A DNA stretch of 64,000 nucleotides from Hyphomicrobiaceae bacterium. Lineage in GTDB: Bacteria; Pseudomonadota; Alphaproteobacteria; Rhizobiales; Hyphomicrobiaceae. The stretch spans positions 1 to 64,000 of the forward strand of contig WBUN01000005.1 in NCBI GenBank assembly GCA_008933705.1, in the 5' to 3' direction. Under the pieces are notes generated by a model. The model was not told the DNA's origin and made no database searches. It saw only the letters and a program-made list of their open reading frames with translations. Positions 53,762 through 62,137 of this stretch are shown piece after piece. Made by a program: the position numbers and the translations under genes. Numbering within the stretch: the first letter of the stretch is position 1; each line of letters begins with the position of its first letter.

Positions 53762-56065
53762 ATGCAGGAAAAGGTGAAGGACGCGCCGGGCTCCGAGTTC
53801 CAGTGGATCGGCACGCGGCCCGTGCGCCCGGACGGCGTCGACAAGGTGACCGGGCGCGCCAAGTTCGGCGCCGACCTCGCCATGCCGGGCCAGCTCGTCG
53901 GCAAGGTGTTGCGCAGCCCGCATCCGCATGCACGCATCAAGTCGATCGATGCTTCGGCCGCGCTCGCCCTGCCGGGCGTCAAGGCCGTCGTCACCCGCGA
54001 TGACTTCATGGACCAGCCCTCCGAGTTCATCCCGGCGGGCGAGATGATGATCAACTACCGCGATGTCGTGCGCAACGTGATGGCGCGTGAGAAGGTGCTC
54101 TACGACGGCCATCCCGTGGCCGCCGTGGCCGCCACCAGCGCCTCGATTGCCAGGCGGGCGCTGAAGCTCATCAAGGTCGACTACGAGGTGCTGCCGCATG
54201 TCATCGATGTGGTCGAGGCCATGCAACCGGGTGCGCCCCTGCTGCACGACGACATGATCACGGCCGGCGTAGAGCCTGCGCCGAAGACGCCGTCGAACGT
54301 CGCCAAGCGCATCGAGTTCGGCATGGGCGACGTCGCGGCGGGCTTCAAGCAGGCCGACGTCGTGATCGAGCGCGTGTTCACCACCAAGCCCGTGCACCAG
54401 GGTTACATCGAGCCACATGCCTGCATCGCCAGCGTATCCGAGGACGGTCAGGCCGAGCTGTGGGTGTCGACGCAAGGCCACTGGATCGTGCGCACGCATT
54501 GCGCGCGCCTGCTCGGCTGGGACGTTGCCAAGATCAGGGTCACGGCGGCCGAGATCGGCGGTGGGTTCGGCGGCAAGACGGTGGTCTATCTCGAGCCGGT
54601 CGCGCTGGCGTTGGCCAGGAAGTCCGGGCGGCCCGTGAAGATGGTGATGACGCGCGAGGAGGTGTTCCGCGCGTCCGGACCGACATCGGGTGCGCACGTG
54701 CGCGTCAAGATCGGCGCGAGGAAGGACGGACGCATCGTCGCCGCCGAGGCCGAGCTCAAGTACCAGGCCGGCGCATTCCAGGGATCGCCCGTGCAGCCCG
54801 GGGCCATGTGTGCCTTCGCGCCGTACGATCTGGAGAACGTGAAGGTCGTCGGCTACGACGTGGTGAGCAACCGGCCGAAGGTGGCCGCCTATCGTGCGCC
54901 CGGCGGGCCGATCGCCGAATTTGCCGTGGAGAGCGTGATCGACGAGGTCGCGGCCAAGACCGGCATGAGCGGTATCGACTTCAGGCTCAGGAATGCGGCC
55001 AGGCAGGGCACCAAGGCCGCCTACGGGCCCAAGTTCGGTCCGATCGGCATGGTCGAGACCTTGGAGGCGGCCAAAGCGCATGCGCACTGGCGCACGCCGC
55101 TGGCCAAGAACCAGGGGCGCGGCGTGGCCTCCGGCTTCTGGTTCAACATCGGCGGCGAGACCTCGGTGTCGCTGTCGCTCAACGAGGACGGCACGCTGTC
55201 GCTGACGGCGGGCACGCCCGACATCGGCGGCCTCAGGGCCTCGCTGTGCATGATGGCGGCCGAGGAGCTGCGCGTTCCGCTCGACAAGATCCGCGTGCAG
55301 ATCGGCGACACCGGTCAGCTCGGCTACAACTTCCTGACCGGCGGCAGCCGCTCCACCTTCTCGAGCGGCATGGCAACTGTGGAGGCCGCCCGCGACGTGA
55401 TCAAGCAGGCCTGCAAGCGTGCGGCCCAGCTTTGGGAGCTGCCGGAGGACGCCGTCGAGTACAAGGACGGCGCAGTGCGCCCCGCCGGCCCCAACGCCGG
55501 CAAGCATGCGCCCATGTCGCTCAAGGACGTCGCGGGCATCGCCGGCAAGACGGGCGGGCCGATCGTTGGGTACGCGCGCCTCAACGCGCACGGGGCGGCG
55601 CCGAGCTTTGCCACCCACATTGCCGATGTCGAGGTCGACCCCGAGACCGGTCGAGCCTGGGTGGTGCGCTACACTGCCATCCAGGACGCGGGCCGGGCCA
55701 TCCACCCAAGCTACGTCGAGGGCCAGTACCAGGGTGGCGCCGCGCAGGGCATCGGCTGGGCGCTGAACGAGGAGTACGTCTACGGCGACGACGGCAGGCT
55801 GCAGAACCCCGGTTTCCTCGACTACCGGGTGCCGGTGGCCTCCGACCTGCCCATGATCGACACGGTCATCGTCGAGGTGCCGAACCCGCGCCACCCCTAC
55901 GGCGTGCGCGGCGTGGGCGAGACGCCCATCTGCCCGCCGATGGCGGCCGTCGCCAATGCGGTGGCGGACGCCACCGGAATCCGCTTCACGGAGCTGCCGC
56001 TGTCGCCCCCGCGCGTTCTGAAGGCTCTGGGCGAGGCGCGGGGGAACGGGCAGGCGAAGATTTGA
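53762..56065 (+). CDS. molybdenum hydroxylase large subunit (CoxL/XdhC-like)
   Basis: 767 residues, the molybdopterin-binding catalytic subunit. Typical parts are VDKVTGRAKFGADLAMPGQL, the MPT-binding GGGFGGKT near residue 265, and the catalytic glutamate E720 in VRGVGETPICPPMAAV. The active-site loop reads AAYRAPGGP rather than the AYxCSFR of true CO dehydrogenase, so it is another hydroxylase (aldehyde, N-heterocycle or related), not CO oxidation. Substrate unknown. The divergent TRAP array could supply it. Confidence 0.93.
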   Translation: MQEKVKDAPGSEFQWIGTRPVRPDGVDKVTGRAKFGADLAMPGQLVGKVLRSPHPHARIKSIDASAALALPGVKAVVTRDDFMDQPSEFIPAGEMMINYRDVVRNVMAREKVLYDGHPVAAVAATSASIARRALKLIKVDYEVLPHVIDVVEAMQPGAPLLHDDMITAGVEPAPKTPSNVAKRIEFGMGDVAAGFKQADVVIERVFTTKPVHQGYIEPHACIASVSEDGQAELWVSTQGHWIVRTHCARLLGWDVAKIRVTAAEIGGGFGGKTVVYLEPVALALARKSGRPVKMVMTREEVFRASGPTSGAHVRVKIGARKDGRIVAAEAELKYQAGAFQGSPVQPGAMCAFAPYDLENVKVVGYDVVSNRPKVAAYRAPGGPIAEFAVESVIDEVAAKTGMSGIDFRLRNAARQGTKAAYGPKFGPIGMVETLEAAKAHAHWRTPLAKNQGRGVASGFWFNIGGETSVSLSLNEDGTLSLTAGTPDIGGLRASLCMMAAEELRVPLDKIRVQIGDTGQLGYNFLTGGSRSTFSSGMATVEAARDVIKQACKRAAQLWELPEDAVEYKDGAVRPAGPNAGKHAPMSLKDVAGIAGKTGGPIVGYARLNAHGAAPSFATHIADVEVDPETGRAWVVRYTAIQDAGRAIHPSYVEGQYQGGAAQGIGWALNEEYVYGDDGRLQNPGFLDYRVPVASDLPMIDTVIVEVPNPRHPYGVRGVGETPICPPMAAVANAVADATGIRFTELPLSPPRVLKALGEARGNGQAKI

Positions 56066-56199
56066 GCTCCTCCCCTTCCAAGCTTACAGGGAGAGGGACG
56101 GGTAAAGGGCAGCAGCAGATGCCGGAACAAGCCGTTGCGCCCCACCCTAACCCTCTCCCCATGCTGGAAAGAGGCACGGGCAAAGGGAATGGATCGCCC
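56066..56199. repeat. intergenic GC-rich repeat region
   Basis: Two related stretches, GGGAGAGGGACGGGTAAAGG (56090 on) and CCCTAACCCTCTCCCC (56145 on), partly complementary to each other. CCCTAACCCTCTCCCC is typical of dispersed palindromic repeats in alphaproteobacterial intergenic DNA. It may form a hairpin in the transcript between the large subunit and the MoaD-like gene. Confidence 0.45.
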
Positions 56200-56445
56200 A
56201 TGGCTCACGTCACCCTGATCGGAAACCTGCGCCAGTTCACCGGCGGGGTGACCGAGCTCGACATCGAGGCGGCGAACGTGCGCCAGCTCTTCGTGCGACT
56301 GGGCGAAAAACATCCCGCCCTCGCGCCGCATCTGGAGAAGGGGCTGGCTGTCGCCATCGACGGGCAGATCTATCAGGATGCATTGCTGCAGCAGATCGGG
56401 TCCGACAGCGAGGTGCACATCCTGCCGCAGATCGCGGGCGGATGA
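56200..56445 (+). CDS. MoaD/ThiS-family sulfur carrier protein
   Basis: 81 residues: MAHVTLIGNLRQFTGGVTEL, VRQLFVRLGEKHPALAPHLE, and the C-terminal Gly-Gly (ILPQIAGG) that is activated to a thiocarboxylate. It sits behind the molybdenum hydroxylase genes, so a role in molybdopterin synthesis or in sulfuration for this enzyme is likely. The start is taken at 56200; its ribosome site is rather distant. Confidence 0.85.
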   Translation: MAHVTLIGNLRQFTGGVTELDIEAANVRQLFVRLGEKHPALAPHLEKGLAVAIDGQIYQDALLQQIGSDSEVHILPQIAGG

Positions 56446-56460
56446 GGAACCCTGATCCGC

Positions 56461-57180
56461 TCAATCGGCCTCGGTCTGATGGCGGCCTTTGGAACGGCGG
56501 GTCCAGGTCTGGTCGCGCTTGAGGAAGTCGTGCAGCGTCTTGCCGGGCTCGGCGCGGAAACGGTCTGCACGCACCTCGAAGCCCTCGATGCGGTCGAGAC
56601 GGAAGGTGCGGAAGTCCTGCCGCAGCTCGCACCACGCGGCGAGCATCCACACCGGGCCGAAATAGGCGAGCGAGAGCGGGCGCACGGTGCGCTCCGAGGG
56701 TTCGTCGAGGGCATTGCAGTAACGGAAGTGCACCTTGAGCTGGTTGCGCAGCGCACGCCGCAGCTCGGCCAGGTCGAAGCTGATCGGCTCCATGTAGTGG
56801 TGCGCCGGCGCCAGCAGTGCCGTGTTGGCCATGTAGCCGCGCAGACGGTCTGGAATGACCGCCTCCACCTTGGCGATGACATTGGTGGCAGCAGTCGCAA
56901 GCTTTGCATCGGCCCACGACTCCACGATGCGTGCTCCGAGCACCAGGGCCTCGATCTCCTGCTCGCTGAACATGAGCGGCGGCAGGTCGAAGCCGGCCTT
57001 CAAGACGTAGCCGACGCCGGCCTCTCCCTCGATGGGGACACCATTGGTGATGAGGTCCTGGATATCGCGGTAGATCGTGCGCTCCGAGACCTCCAACGCC
57101 TCGCTCAGATCGCGCGCACGCACCAGATCCTTGCGGCGCATGAACTGGATGATCTCGAACAGTCGGTCGGCGCGGCGCAC
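56461..57180 (-). CDS. YafY-type WYL-domain transcriptional regulator
   Basis: 239 residues. N-terminal HTH_11 (RARDLSEALEVSERTIYRDI, then QDLITNGVPIEGEAGVGYVL) followed by a WYL domain (VHFRYCNALDEPSERTVRPL, LAAWCELRQDFRTFRLDRIE) that binds a ligand. It converges with the MoaD-like gene and is divergent from the DUF1127 gene. Two perfect CTGACA-N6-TGTCAG repeats in its promoter region are its probable operators. Confidence 0.92.
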   Translation of the reverse strand: MRRADRLFEIIQFMRRKDLVRARDLSEALEVSERTIYRDIQDLITNGVPIEGEAGVGYVLKAGFDLPPLMFSEQEIEALVLGARIVESWADAKLATAATNVIAKVEAVIPDRLRGYMANTALLAPAHHYMEPISFDLAELRRALRNQLKVHFRYCNALDEPSERTVRPLSLAYFGPVWMLAAWCELRQDFRTFRLDRIEGFEVRADRFRAEPGKTLHDFLKRDQTWTRRSKGRHQTEAD

Positions 57181-57229
57181 GCTCTCACCTGTGGATCGGC
57201 TGGGCTCCCGGGACCTTAAGCTACCGCTC

Positions 57230-57281
57230 CTGACAGCACGTTGTCAGGAGTATGTCAGGGCTGCTGACACCAGGGTGTCAG
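57230..57281. promoter_or_regulatory. twin operator CTGACA-N6-TGTCAG
   Basis: Two perfect inverted repeats, 57230-57247 and 57264-57281, with centres 34 bp apart, plus a further half-site TGTCAG at 57253. They lie between the YafY gene (start 57180) and the DUF1127 gene (start 57325) and fit autoregulation and control of the DUF1127 gene. Confidence 0.8.
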
Positions 57282-57324
57282 GGGCCTTCCGGCAGGGTGT
57301 GCGCACGACACGGAGGAGGATCTC

Positions 57325-57618
57325 ATGATGTGCACACAGCTTACGGAGGCGGCCGACCAGCAGACACGGTCCCGCATATTGACCAGCGCTCTGGCTATCG
57401 TCTTGTGGGGGATCGGCACCGCCGCGAGGAGGCTGTGGCGCGCCTATTGGACCTGGTACGCGCGGCGGGCAACCGTGCGCATTCTGCACTCGCTCGACGC
57501 TGGCACCCTGCGGGATATCGGCGTGAACCCGAGCGAGATCGAGTCGTTCGTGTACGGGACATGCGGCGACCGCAAGCGCTGCTATGACGAGAGCTGGCTT
57601 TGGCGGTGCCATCGATGA
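57325..57618 (+). CDS. DUF1127 protein
   Basis: 97 residues. The C-terminal part VRILHSLDAGTLRDIGVNPS is the DUF1127 signature of small alphaproteobacterial proteins, some of which bind RNA or take part in phosphate and stress responses. A hydrophobic stretch (ILTSALAIVLWGIG) precedes it. GGAGG lies 8 nt before the start. It is most likely controlled by the divergent YafY regulator, as often seen for this pair of divergent genes. Confidence 0.85.
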   Translation: MMCTQLTEAADQQTRSRILTSALAIVLWGIGTAARRLWRAYWTWYARRATVRILHSLDAGTLRDIGVNPSEIESFVYGTCGDRKRCYDESWLWRCHR

Positions 57619-57655
57619 TCTGCCCGACGACCCGCCATGCCCTCTGCAGCCGTCC

Positions 57656-58561
57656 TCACGCACGCTCGCTGAGGGCGGCCGGGCCCGCGCGGGTTTCTCT
57701 CCAGGCAATGTAGATGCCGGCGCAGATGATGATGCCTGCGCCGATCCAGGTGGAGAGATCTGGCAGCAGTCCGGTGATCATATACCCAACGATCACAGAG
57801 CCGACCATTTGCCAGTAGCCGAACGGGGCGATGAAATTGGCCTGCGCCATGCTGAGGGCGCGTGCAACGCAGTAGTGGCCGAGGCCGCCCAGAATGCCGA
57901 GCGAGAACAGCAGGCCGGCGTCCATCCACGACAGCGGATTGATCCACACGAAGGGAACGATCGTCGACATCACCAGAGTGCCGACGACGACGCTGTAGAC
58001 GGCCGAGGTCTCGGGCGGGTCGTGGCTGGAAACGCGGCGGGTGACGATCTGATACACCGCGTAGCACACGGCGTTGCCGAGGATGAGCAGGGACGCCCAA
58101 TGGAACATCTGGCTGCCCGGGCGGATGACGACCAATACGCCGAGGAACGCGACCGCCACCGCCAGCAGCCGGTTCAAGGGAATGCGTTCGCCCAGTGCGG
58201 GCCAGGCCAGCAGAGCGACGATGAAGGGCGCGCTGAAGCTGATCGAGGCCGCTTCCGCCAGCGGCAGGTGCTTGACTCCGTTGAAATACAGGTAGGTCGA
58301 CATCAGCAGGATGACGGAGCGCAGCACCTGCCACTTGAGCTGTGTGGTCTTGACGAGGGCGACGCCGAGGCGCGGGCCGAACAGCGCGATGAGAAAGACG
58401 AGGTGCGATGCGGTGCGCGCCCACACGATCTGCTCGGAGCTGTAGCGGGCGCTCAGCACCTGCACCAGCCCGTTCATTACGGGAAACAGGGAGCTCGCGA
58501 TGCACATGTAGAGGATGCCGAGCAGCGTGCGATTGGTCGCCTGGGGCGCTGACGTCGGCAT
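57656..58561 (-). CDS. DMT-family (EamA) transporter
   Basis: 301 residues with ten predicted helices in two EamA repeats: LLGILYMCIASSLFPVMNGL ... YFNGVKHLPLAEAASISFSA in the first, LLILGNAVCYAVYQIVTRRV ... GGLGHYCVARALSMAQANFI in the second. Exporter or importer of small metabolites; substrate unknown. It is convergent with the DUF1127 gene, 37 bp apart. Confidence 0.9.
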   Translation of the reverse strand: MPTSAPQATNRTLLGILYMCIASSLFPVMNGLVQVLSARYSSEQIVWARTASHLVFLIALFGPRLGVALVKTTQLKWQVLRSVILLMSTYLYFNGVKHLPLAEAASISFSAPFIVALLAWPALGERIPLNRLLAVAVAFLGVLVVIRPGSQMFHWASLLILGNAVCYAVYQIVTRRVSSHDPPETSAVYSVVVGTLVMSTIVPFVWINPLSWMDAGLLFSLGILGGLGHYCVARALSMAQANFIAPFGYWQMVGSVIVGYMITGLLPDLSTWIGAGIIICAGIYIAWRETRAGPAALSERA

Positions 58562-58655
58562 GGAGGGCGAGGTCTCGTTTCAGAAGGGCGGGCCGCGTGA
58601 AGTCAACTCTCGCGGTGGCGGCAGGCTGCGTCAACAGAGCAATGCAACAGAGCAA

Positions 58656-59043
58656 TCAAGCCGCCCTGGCCTGCCGCAGCGTCTCCCCGCGGTAGCTCAG
58701 CGCTTCGGCGACATGCAGGCGGGTGACGTGCTCGGCGGCGTCGAGGTCGGCCAGCGTGCGCGCGACGCGCAGCGTGCGGTGGAAGCCGCGGGCGGAAAGC
58801 TGCAGCGTCTCCGACGCCTGGCGCAGCAGGGCGACCCCCGCCTCGTCCGGCATGGCGATGTCCTCGAGCAGACGGCCCGAGCACTCGGCGTTGGTGCGCA
58901 CCCCCTTGGCGCCGAGCGCCGCAAAACGTGTGCGCTGGCGCTCGCGCGCGGCGGCAACGCGGGTGCGCACCTGCGCGCTGCCTTCGCTCGGCGGCGGCAG
59001 CACGAGATCGGCCGCGGAGACGGCGGGAACCTCGATCTGGAAG
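58656..59043 (-). pseudogene. comM: 3' end of comM/yifB (Mg-chelatase-like AAA ATPase), truncated
   Basis: The C-terminal domain of ComM/YifB is present (QIEVPAVSAADLVLPPPSEG, RTNAECSGRLLEDIAMPDEA, RTLADLDAAEHVTRLHVAEA). Upstream of QIEVPA, near 59043, the sequence changes completely: LDRIDLQIEVPA of the family is here HFQIEVPA, then unrelated. The AAA core must lie beyond the right edge. The gene is interrupted by the second mobile element. Confidence 0.85.
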
Positions 59044-59109
59044 TGTGGTTTGCGAAAATGCCAGCAAAATATGGGGTTTTCGTGCGTTCTTGGGCTGAGC
59101 GTGGGCTTC

Positions 59110-59130
59110 AATGGCACATCAATGGCACAT
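59110..59130 (+). repeat. paired arm-type repeat at the comM junction
   Basis: AATGGCACAT at 59110-59119 and 59121-59130, period 11 bp, 67 bp inside the comM break. On the opposite strand the first element's repeat reads ATTGGCACCG, so the two are similar and the integrases are probably related. Confidence 0.6.
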
Positions 59131-59212
59131 GAGGCCCCGAAAACCCCCACCCGCTGGCCCTTGTCGCTCCCTGCAAATCAGATCACGGTCCCTCCCGCGA
59201 TTGGGGGCAACG

Positions 59213-59611
59213 ATGCTGATCAGCAGGGCGCACATCAGAGAGAAGCTGCTGCCGGATAGCGAACGCGAGGCGCTGATCAGTGAGTACGGCGAGGTCATCC
59301 GGCCCATCCTCGGCAAGCTGCTGGACGCCAAGGCGGAAGAGCTGGCCCAGCGCTATGAGGCATCTTGGAGCAAGTGGCTGGCCGATCTGAGTGCCCACGT
59401 TGCCCGAGAGAATGGCCAAATCCTCGTGACCCGCGACAAGGCCGCTGAGATGCTGGGTGTGAGCCTGTCGTCCATCAAGCGGCTTGAAGAGCGTGGCGAG
59501 CTTCCCAAACCCCAACGCTTCGGGGAGCGTACCGTGCGCCATCGGCTGAACGACGTTCTCGCCTTCGCCAAGAGCATGGGCATGCAACCTCGCAGCCTAC
59601 CTGAGACCTGA
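59213..59611 (+). CDS. AlpA/MerR-like helix-turn-helix protein
   Basis: 132 residues. A helical N-terminal half (EREALISEYGEVIRPILGKL, YEASWSKWLADLSAHVAREN) and a C-terminal excisionase-type HTH (LVTRDKAAEMLGVSLSSIKR, LEERGELPKPQRFGERTVRH). GGGGG lies six bases before the start. First gene of the second element, next to its arm repeats. Likely a regulator or excisionase. Confidence 0.7.
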   Translation: MLISRAHIREKLLPDSEREALISEYGEVIRPILGKLLDAKAEELAQRYEASWSKWLADLSAHVARENGQILVTRDKAAEMLGVSLSSIKRLEERGELPKPQRFGERTVRHRLNDVLAFAKSMGMQPRSLPET

Positions 59612-59656
59612 TTACTCTCGGCCATCCTGGAAATGCCAGCACGGTCATTCATGCTA

Positions 59657-59986
59657 TCAGCATTTCTTCCCGCTTGCGCGCCACAGGTTATACAGGAATT
59701 CTTCCTCGCTGAACTTGCTGTTCCTCGGTAGGCGTTGGCCGCCGGTCTCATCCTCTAACCGCTGCGCCGTGCGCCGCTCCTGATCGCGTAGTCGCGCCTC
59801 ACGTAGTCTTTCGCCGTGACACTTCAGGAATGCGGCTGCTTCCCGCTCTGCCGCGATGCGGTCTCTCTCATAGGCTTCGACGCGAGCGCGTTCGTTATGC
59901 ATCGTCCATTTGTAGGTATAGGCCGCACCCGCGACCAGCACTATGCCGACGACTAGCAAACCCACTTTCCGGTAGTCTTGGTTCAT
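59657..59986 (-). CDS. membrane-anchored hypothetical protein
   Basis: 109 residues: one membrane helix (VGLLVVGIVLVAGAAYTYKW) followed by a charged helix (RARVEAYERDRIAAEREAAA, FLKCHGERLREARLRDQERR) that should form a coiled coil. Function unknown. It is similar in layout to the protein at 29817 in the first element. Confidence 0.55.
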   Translation of the reverse strand: MNQDYRKVGLLVVGIVLVAGAAYTYKWTMHNERARVEAYERDRIAAEREAAAFLKCHGERLREARLRDQERRTAQRLEDETGGQRLPRNSKFSEEEFLYNLWRASGKKC

Positions 59987-60071
59987 GAGGTCAATTCCCT
60001 CGGCTGAAACGCCAGCGCGGCCCTCGATAGTCGAAGACCGCGCCGCATCTCCCTGCAATCGAACTTCGCCG

Positions 60072-60380
60072 TCAGGCAGCACGCCGCGTTGGTGCAGTCG
60101 AGCGACGTGATGACTTGCGAGCCGGTATCCCGCGCTGCCGACGCTTGTTTGAGCGCTTCGCCTTTGCCGCAGCCCTGGCACGTTGCTTCTCAAGCGCAGC
60201 ATCCTCGGCCGCAACCTCTGCTTCGATTTTGGCGATGAAGTCCGTGATGAACATCCCTTCGCGGTGTGCGTCAAGGCAAGCACCAATGCCCTCCAGCAAC
60301 ATGCGCTCTTCTACTGATAGCCGCTTGTCCACTTGTGCGAGCGCCACGCAATCGGCCAACACTTCGACCAGTTGTGACAT
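60072..60380 (-). CDS. small hypothetical protein with basic tail
   Basis: 102 residues: MSQLVEVLADCVALAQVDKR, FITDFIAKIEAEVAAEDAAL then a very basic C-terminus (AKAKRSNKRRQRGIPARK). GAGGGAA directly precedes the start. Possibly a nucleic-acid binding small protein. Function unknown. Confidence 0.5.
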   Translation of the reverse strand: MSQLVEVLADCVALAQVDKRLSVEERMLLEGIGACLDAHREGMFITDFIAKIEAEVAAEDAALEKQRARAAAKAKRSNKRRQRGIPARKSSRRSTAPTRRAA

Positions 60381-60783
60381 TTCCCTCTCTCCATCTCTCT
60401 GCCCACGCGTGCACATGATTGAAAGATAAGTGATTTGCGACGCCCGCGTCTCGTACTCTTTTCGTGTACGGATCAATTGCGTGGCTATGTTGACCCTGCA
60501 GTTCAGGATGACCGGACTGGGCGGGGCACTTCAAAATTTTGGCGCTGAACGAACGTCACGCGATCGAGGGTGGGGGTGGGTCCAAGTGGCGAGCGGGGCC
60601 CCAGCAGGCAATCCAGACGCGACGAAATCGGCGGCGATTTTTCTGAGAATTTTCGAGTGTACACTGCACAATATTTGGCTCTCTTCACCCGGCGAAAACG
60701 TGTTGAACTTCGCCGTTCCTCCCTTTCAAGTTGATGGATGCGTTGCTATACGGGTTGCGGATGTCCAGCTTGGGGGCCCAGCT
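60381..60783. other. intergenic region without a recognised gene
   Basis: 403 bp between a leftward and a rightward gene. It should contain both promoters. An AT-richer part (60625-60720) includes TTTTTCTGAGAATTTTCGAG, but no clear promoter pair or palindrome stands out. Confidence 0.35.
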
Positions 60784-61824
60784 ATGCGATATCTGTGCAT
60801 TGTCATCGCGCTCGTCGCCTTTGTCGTTCGCGCCGATGCTCCCAAAGCCGCCACCCTTGAATCCTCCATGGTCGAGGGATGGCTAGTTGGCGCCTACACG
60901 AATGACCAGACTGGCAAGTTCAATCACTGCGCCACATCGGTTCGGTATCAAAGTGGTATCTATCTTATCTTCAGCATTGGAAGAAACTTCGCTTGGTCGA
61001 TGGGATTTGCAAGCCCACGTTGGAAGCTGACTCGGGGGGCAGAGTACAACCTCTATTACTACATCGACACTGGACCTGGCATGAGCGTAAGAGGCCGGGC
61101 GGTGAGCAGCCAACTTGTCGAGGTTGTGCTGACCGATAGCCACACGCTTTTCGAGAGTTTCCGCCGAGGGTATCAGCTTACGGTCCAGGCTGCTGATGAC
61201 AAGTTCACTTTCAATCTGACCAACTCCTCGAAGGCGTTGGCAGCAACTCTCGAATGCGCAAGAAGGCATGTCGCTCCGACGCAGGAAGCGGCCACCAATC
61301 CGTTTGGCCCGCGCCAACAACCCACACCACCAGATGCCAAGCCATCAATTGCCCAGAGTGATGCGCGGGCCGAAGCAGCGGTGGTGGTCGCTAACGTCTT
61401 ATCAGCGGCAGGCTTACCTGGCTTTCGAGTCCTAACGTACGACGAGACGCCTGCTGACCTGCGCCTGCACCACGCCGTGTGGGTTTCACAGAACCTAGCT
61501 GGCAGCCTTAGGATATTCCCGCGCGACGCCGCAAAAAACGTCGAGGAGCTGGCATCGTACGTCATGGCGAGAGACGCACAAGACTGTAAAGGCGTGTTCG
61601 CATCCGGGCGGTATCCTACTTCGCCAGAGACCGGAGCCGCCAGACTCATGACGGGATGCAGTAGTACGAACGCGCCGGTAGATATCAGTTACACGATTGC
61701 TCCGCGAGCCAAGGGCGGGTTCTATCTGTTTGCTACGATGGGAACGGGTGGAAATGCCGAGCCCGTGAAAGACGCTGGCGTCAAGTTGCACGAGGCCGCG
61801 CTGAAGAGCGTCACCGGTCGCTAG
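60784..61824 (+). CDS. secreted hypothetical protein, two similar-sized domains
   Basis: 346 residues. Signal peptide MRYLCIVIALVAFVVRADAP, a beta-rich N-terminal part (EGWLVGAYTNDQTGKFNHCA, SIGRNFAWSMGFASPRWKLT) like those of rhizobial proteins reacting to SMVEGW-type starts, then a Pro-rich linker near residue 175 and a C-terminal domain (GFRVLTYDETPADLRLHHAV). Cysteines are few. Exported to the periplasm. Function unknown. Confidence 0.55.
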   Translation: MRYLCIVIALVAFVVRADAPKAATLESSMVEGWLVGAYTNDQTGKFNHCATSVRYQSGIYLIFSIGRNFAWSMGFASPRWKLTRGAEYNLYYYIDTGPGMSVRGRAVSSQLVEVVLTDSHTLFESFRRGYQLTVQAADDKFTFNLTNSSKALAATLECARRHVAPTQEAATNPFGPRQQPTPPDAKPSIAQSDARAEAAVVVANVLSAAGLPGFRVLTYDETPADLRLHHAVWVSQNLAGSLRIFPRDAAKNVEELASYVMARDAQDCKGVFASGRYPTSPETGAARLMTGCSSTNAPVDISYTIAPRAKGGFYLFATMGTGGNAEPVKDAGVKLHEAALKSVTGR

Positions 61825-61841
61825 CCGTCTTCGCACTTAGC

Positions 61842-62087
61842 TTATGCGTCGCCACGCTTCATCCGCTTCACATACTCGTAGGCGAGCGACATTGTGAGAT
61901 CGGTCTCGGCATCTGGCATCGGCCCGACCACGTAGTACTCACCGATGCGGAACGCGAATGCCTGCCGATCTTGAGCACGTTCGCGCCGCAGATCGTCCAG
62001 CGTCTTCGCTTCAAGACTGTCGGGACCGGCTTCGGCTGCCAGTCGCTCCAGCTCGGCGTCCTGGATGTGTTGCATCTTCGAGAGCAT
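61842..62087 (-). CDS. small conserved protein, paralogue of 15013-15255
   Basis: 81 residues, MLSKMQHIQDAELERLAAEA ... LTMSLAYEYVKRMKRGDA. It differs from the protein at 15013 by only a few substitutions (for example IGEYYVVG versus IGEFYLVG) and in the last residues. Strands are opposite. Presence in both elements suggests recent exchange or a common donor. Function unknown. Confidence 0.65.
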   Translation of the reverse strand: MLSKMQHIQDAELERLAAEAGPDSLEAKTLDDLRRERAQDRQAFAFRIGEYYVVGPMPDAETDLTMSLAYEYVKRMKRGDA

Positions 62088-62137
62088 GCAGGAATGATAG
62101 GCCGATCTCGCCGCGCGCCATGAGGGGTGCCCTGGAC

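Noticed and set aside
53435-55894. Long minus-strand open frame over the molybdenum hydroxylase genes
   Set aside because: Shadow of the codon bias of the plus-strand genes; those have full catalytic motifs.
53762-56065. True CO dehydrogenase (form I)
   Set aside because: The active-site loop reads AYRAPGG instead of AYxCSFR.
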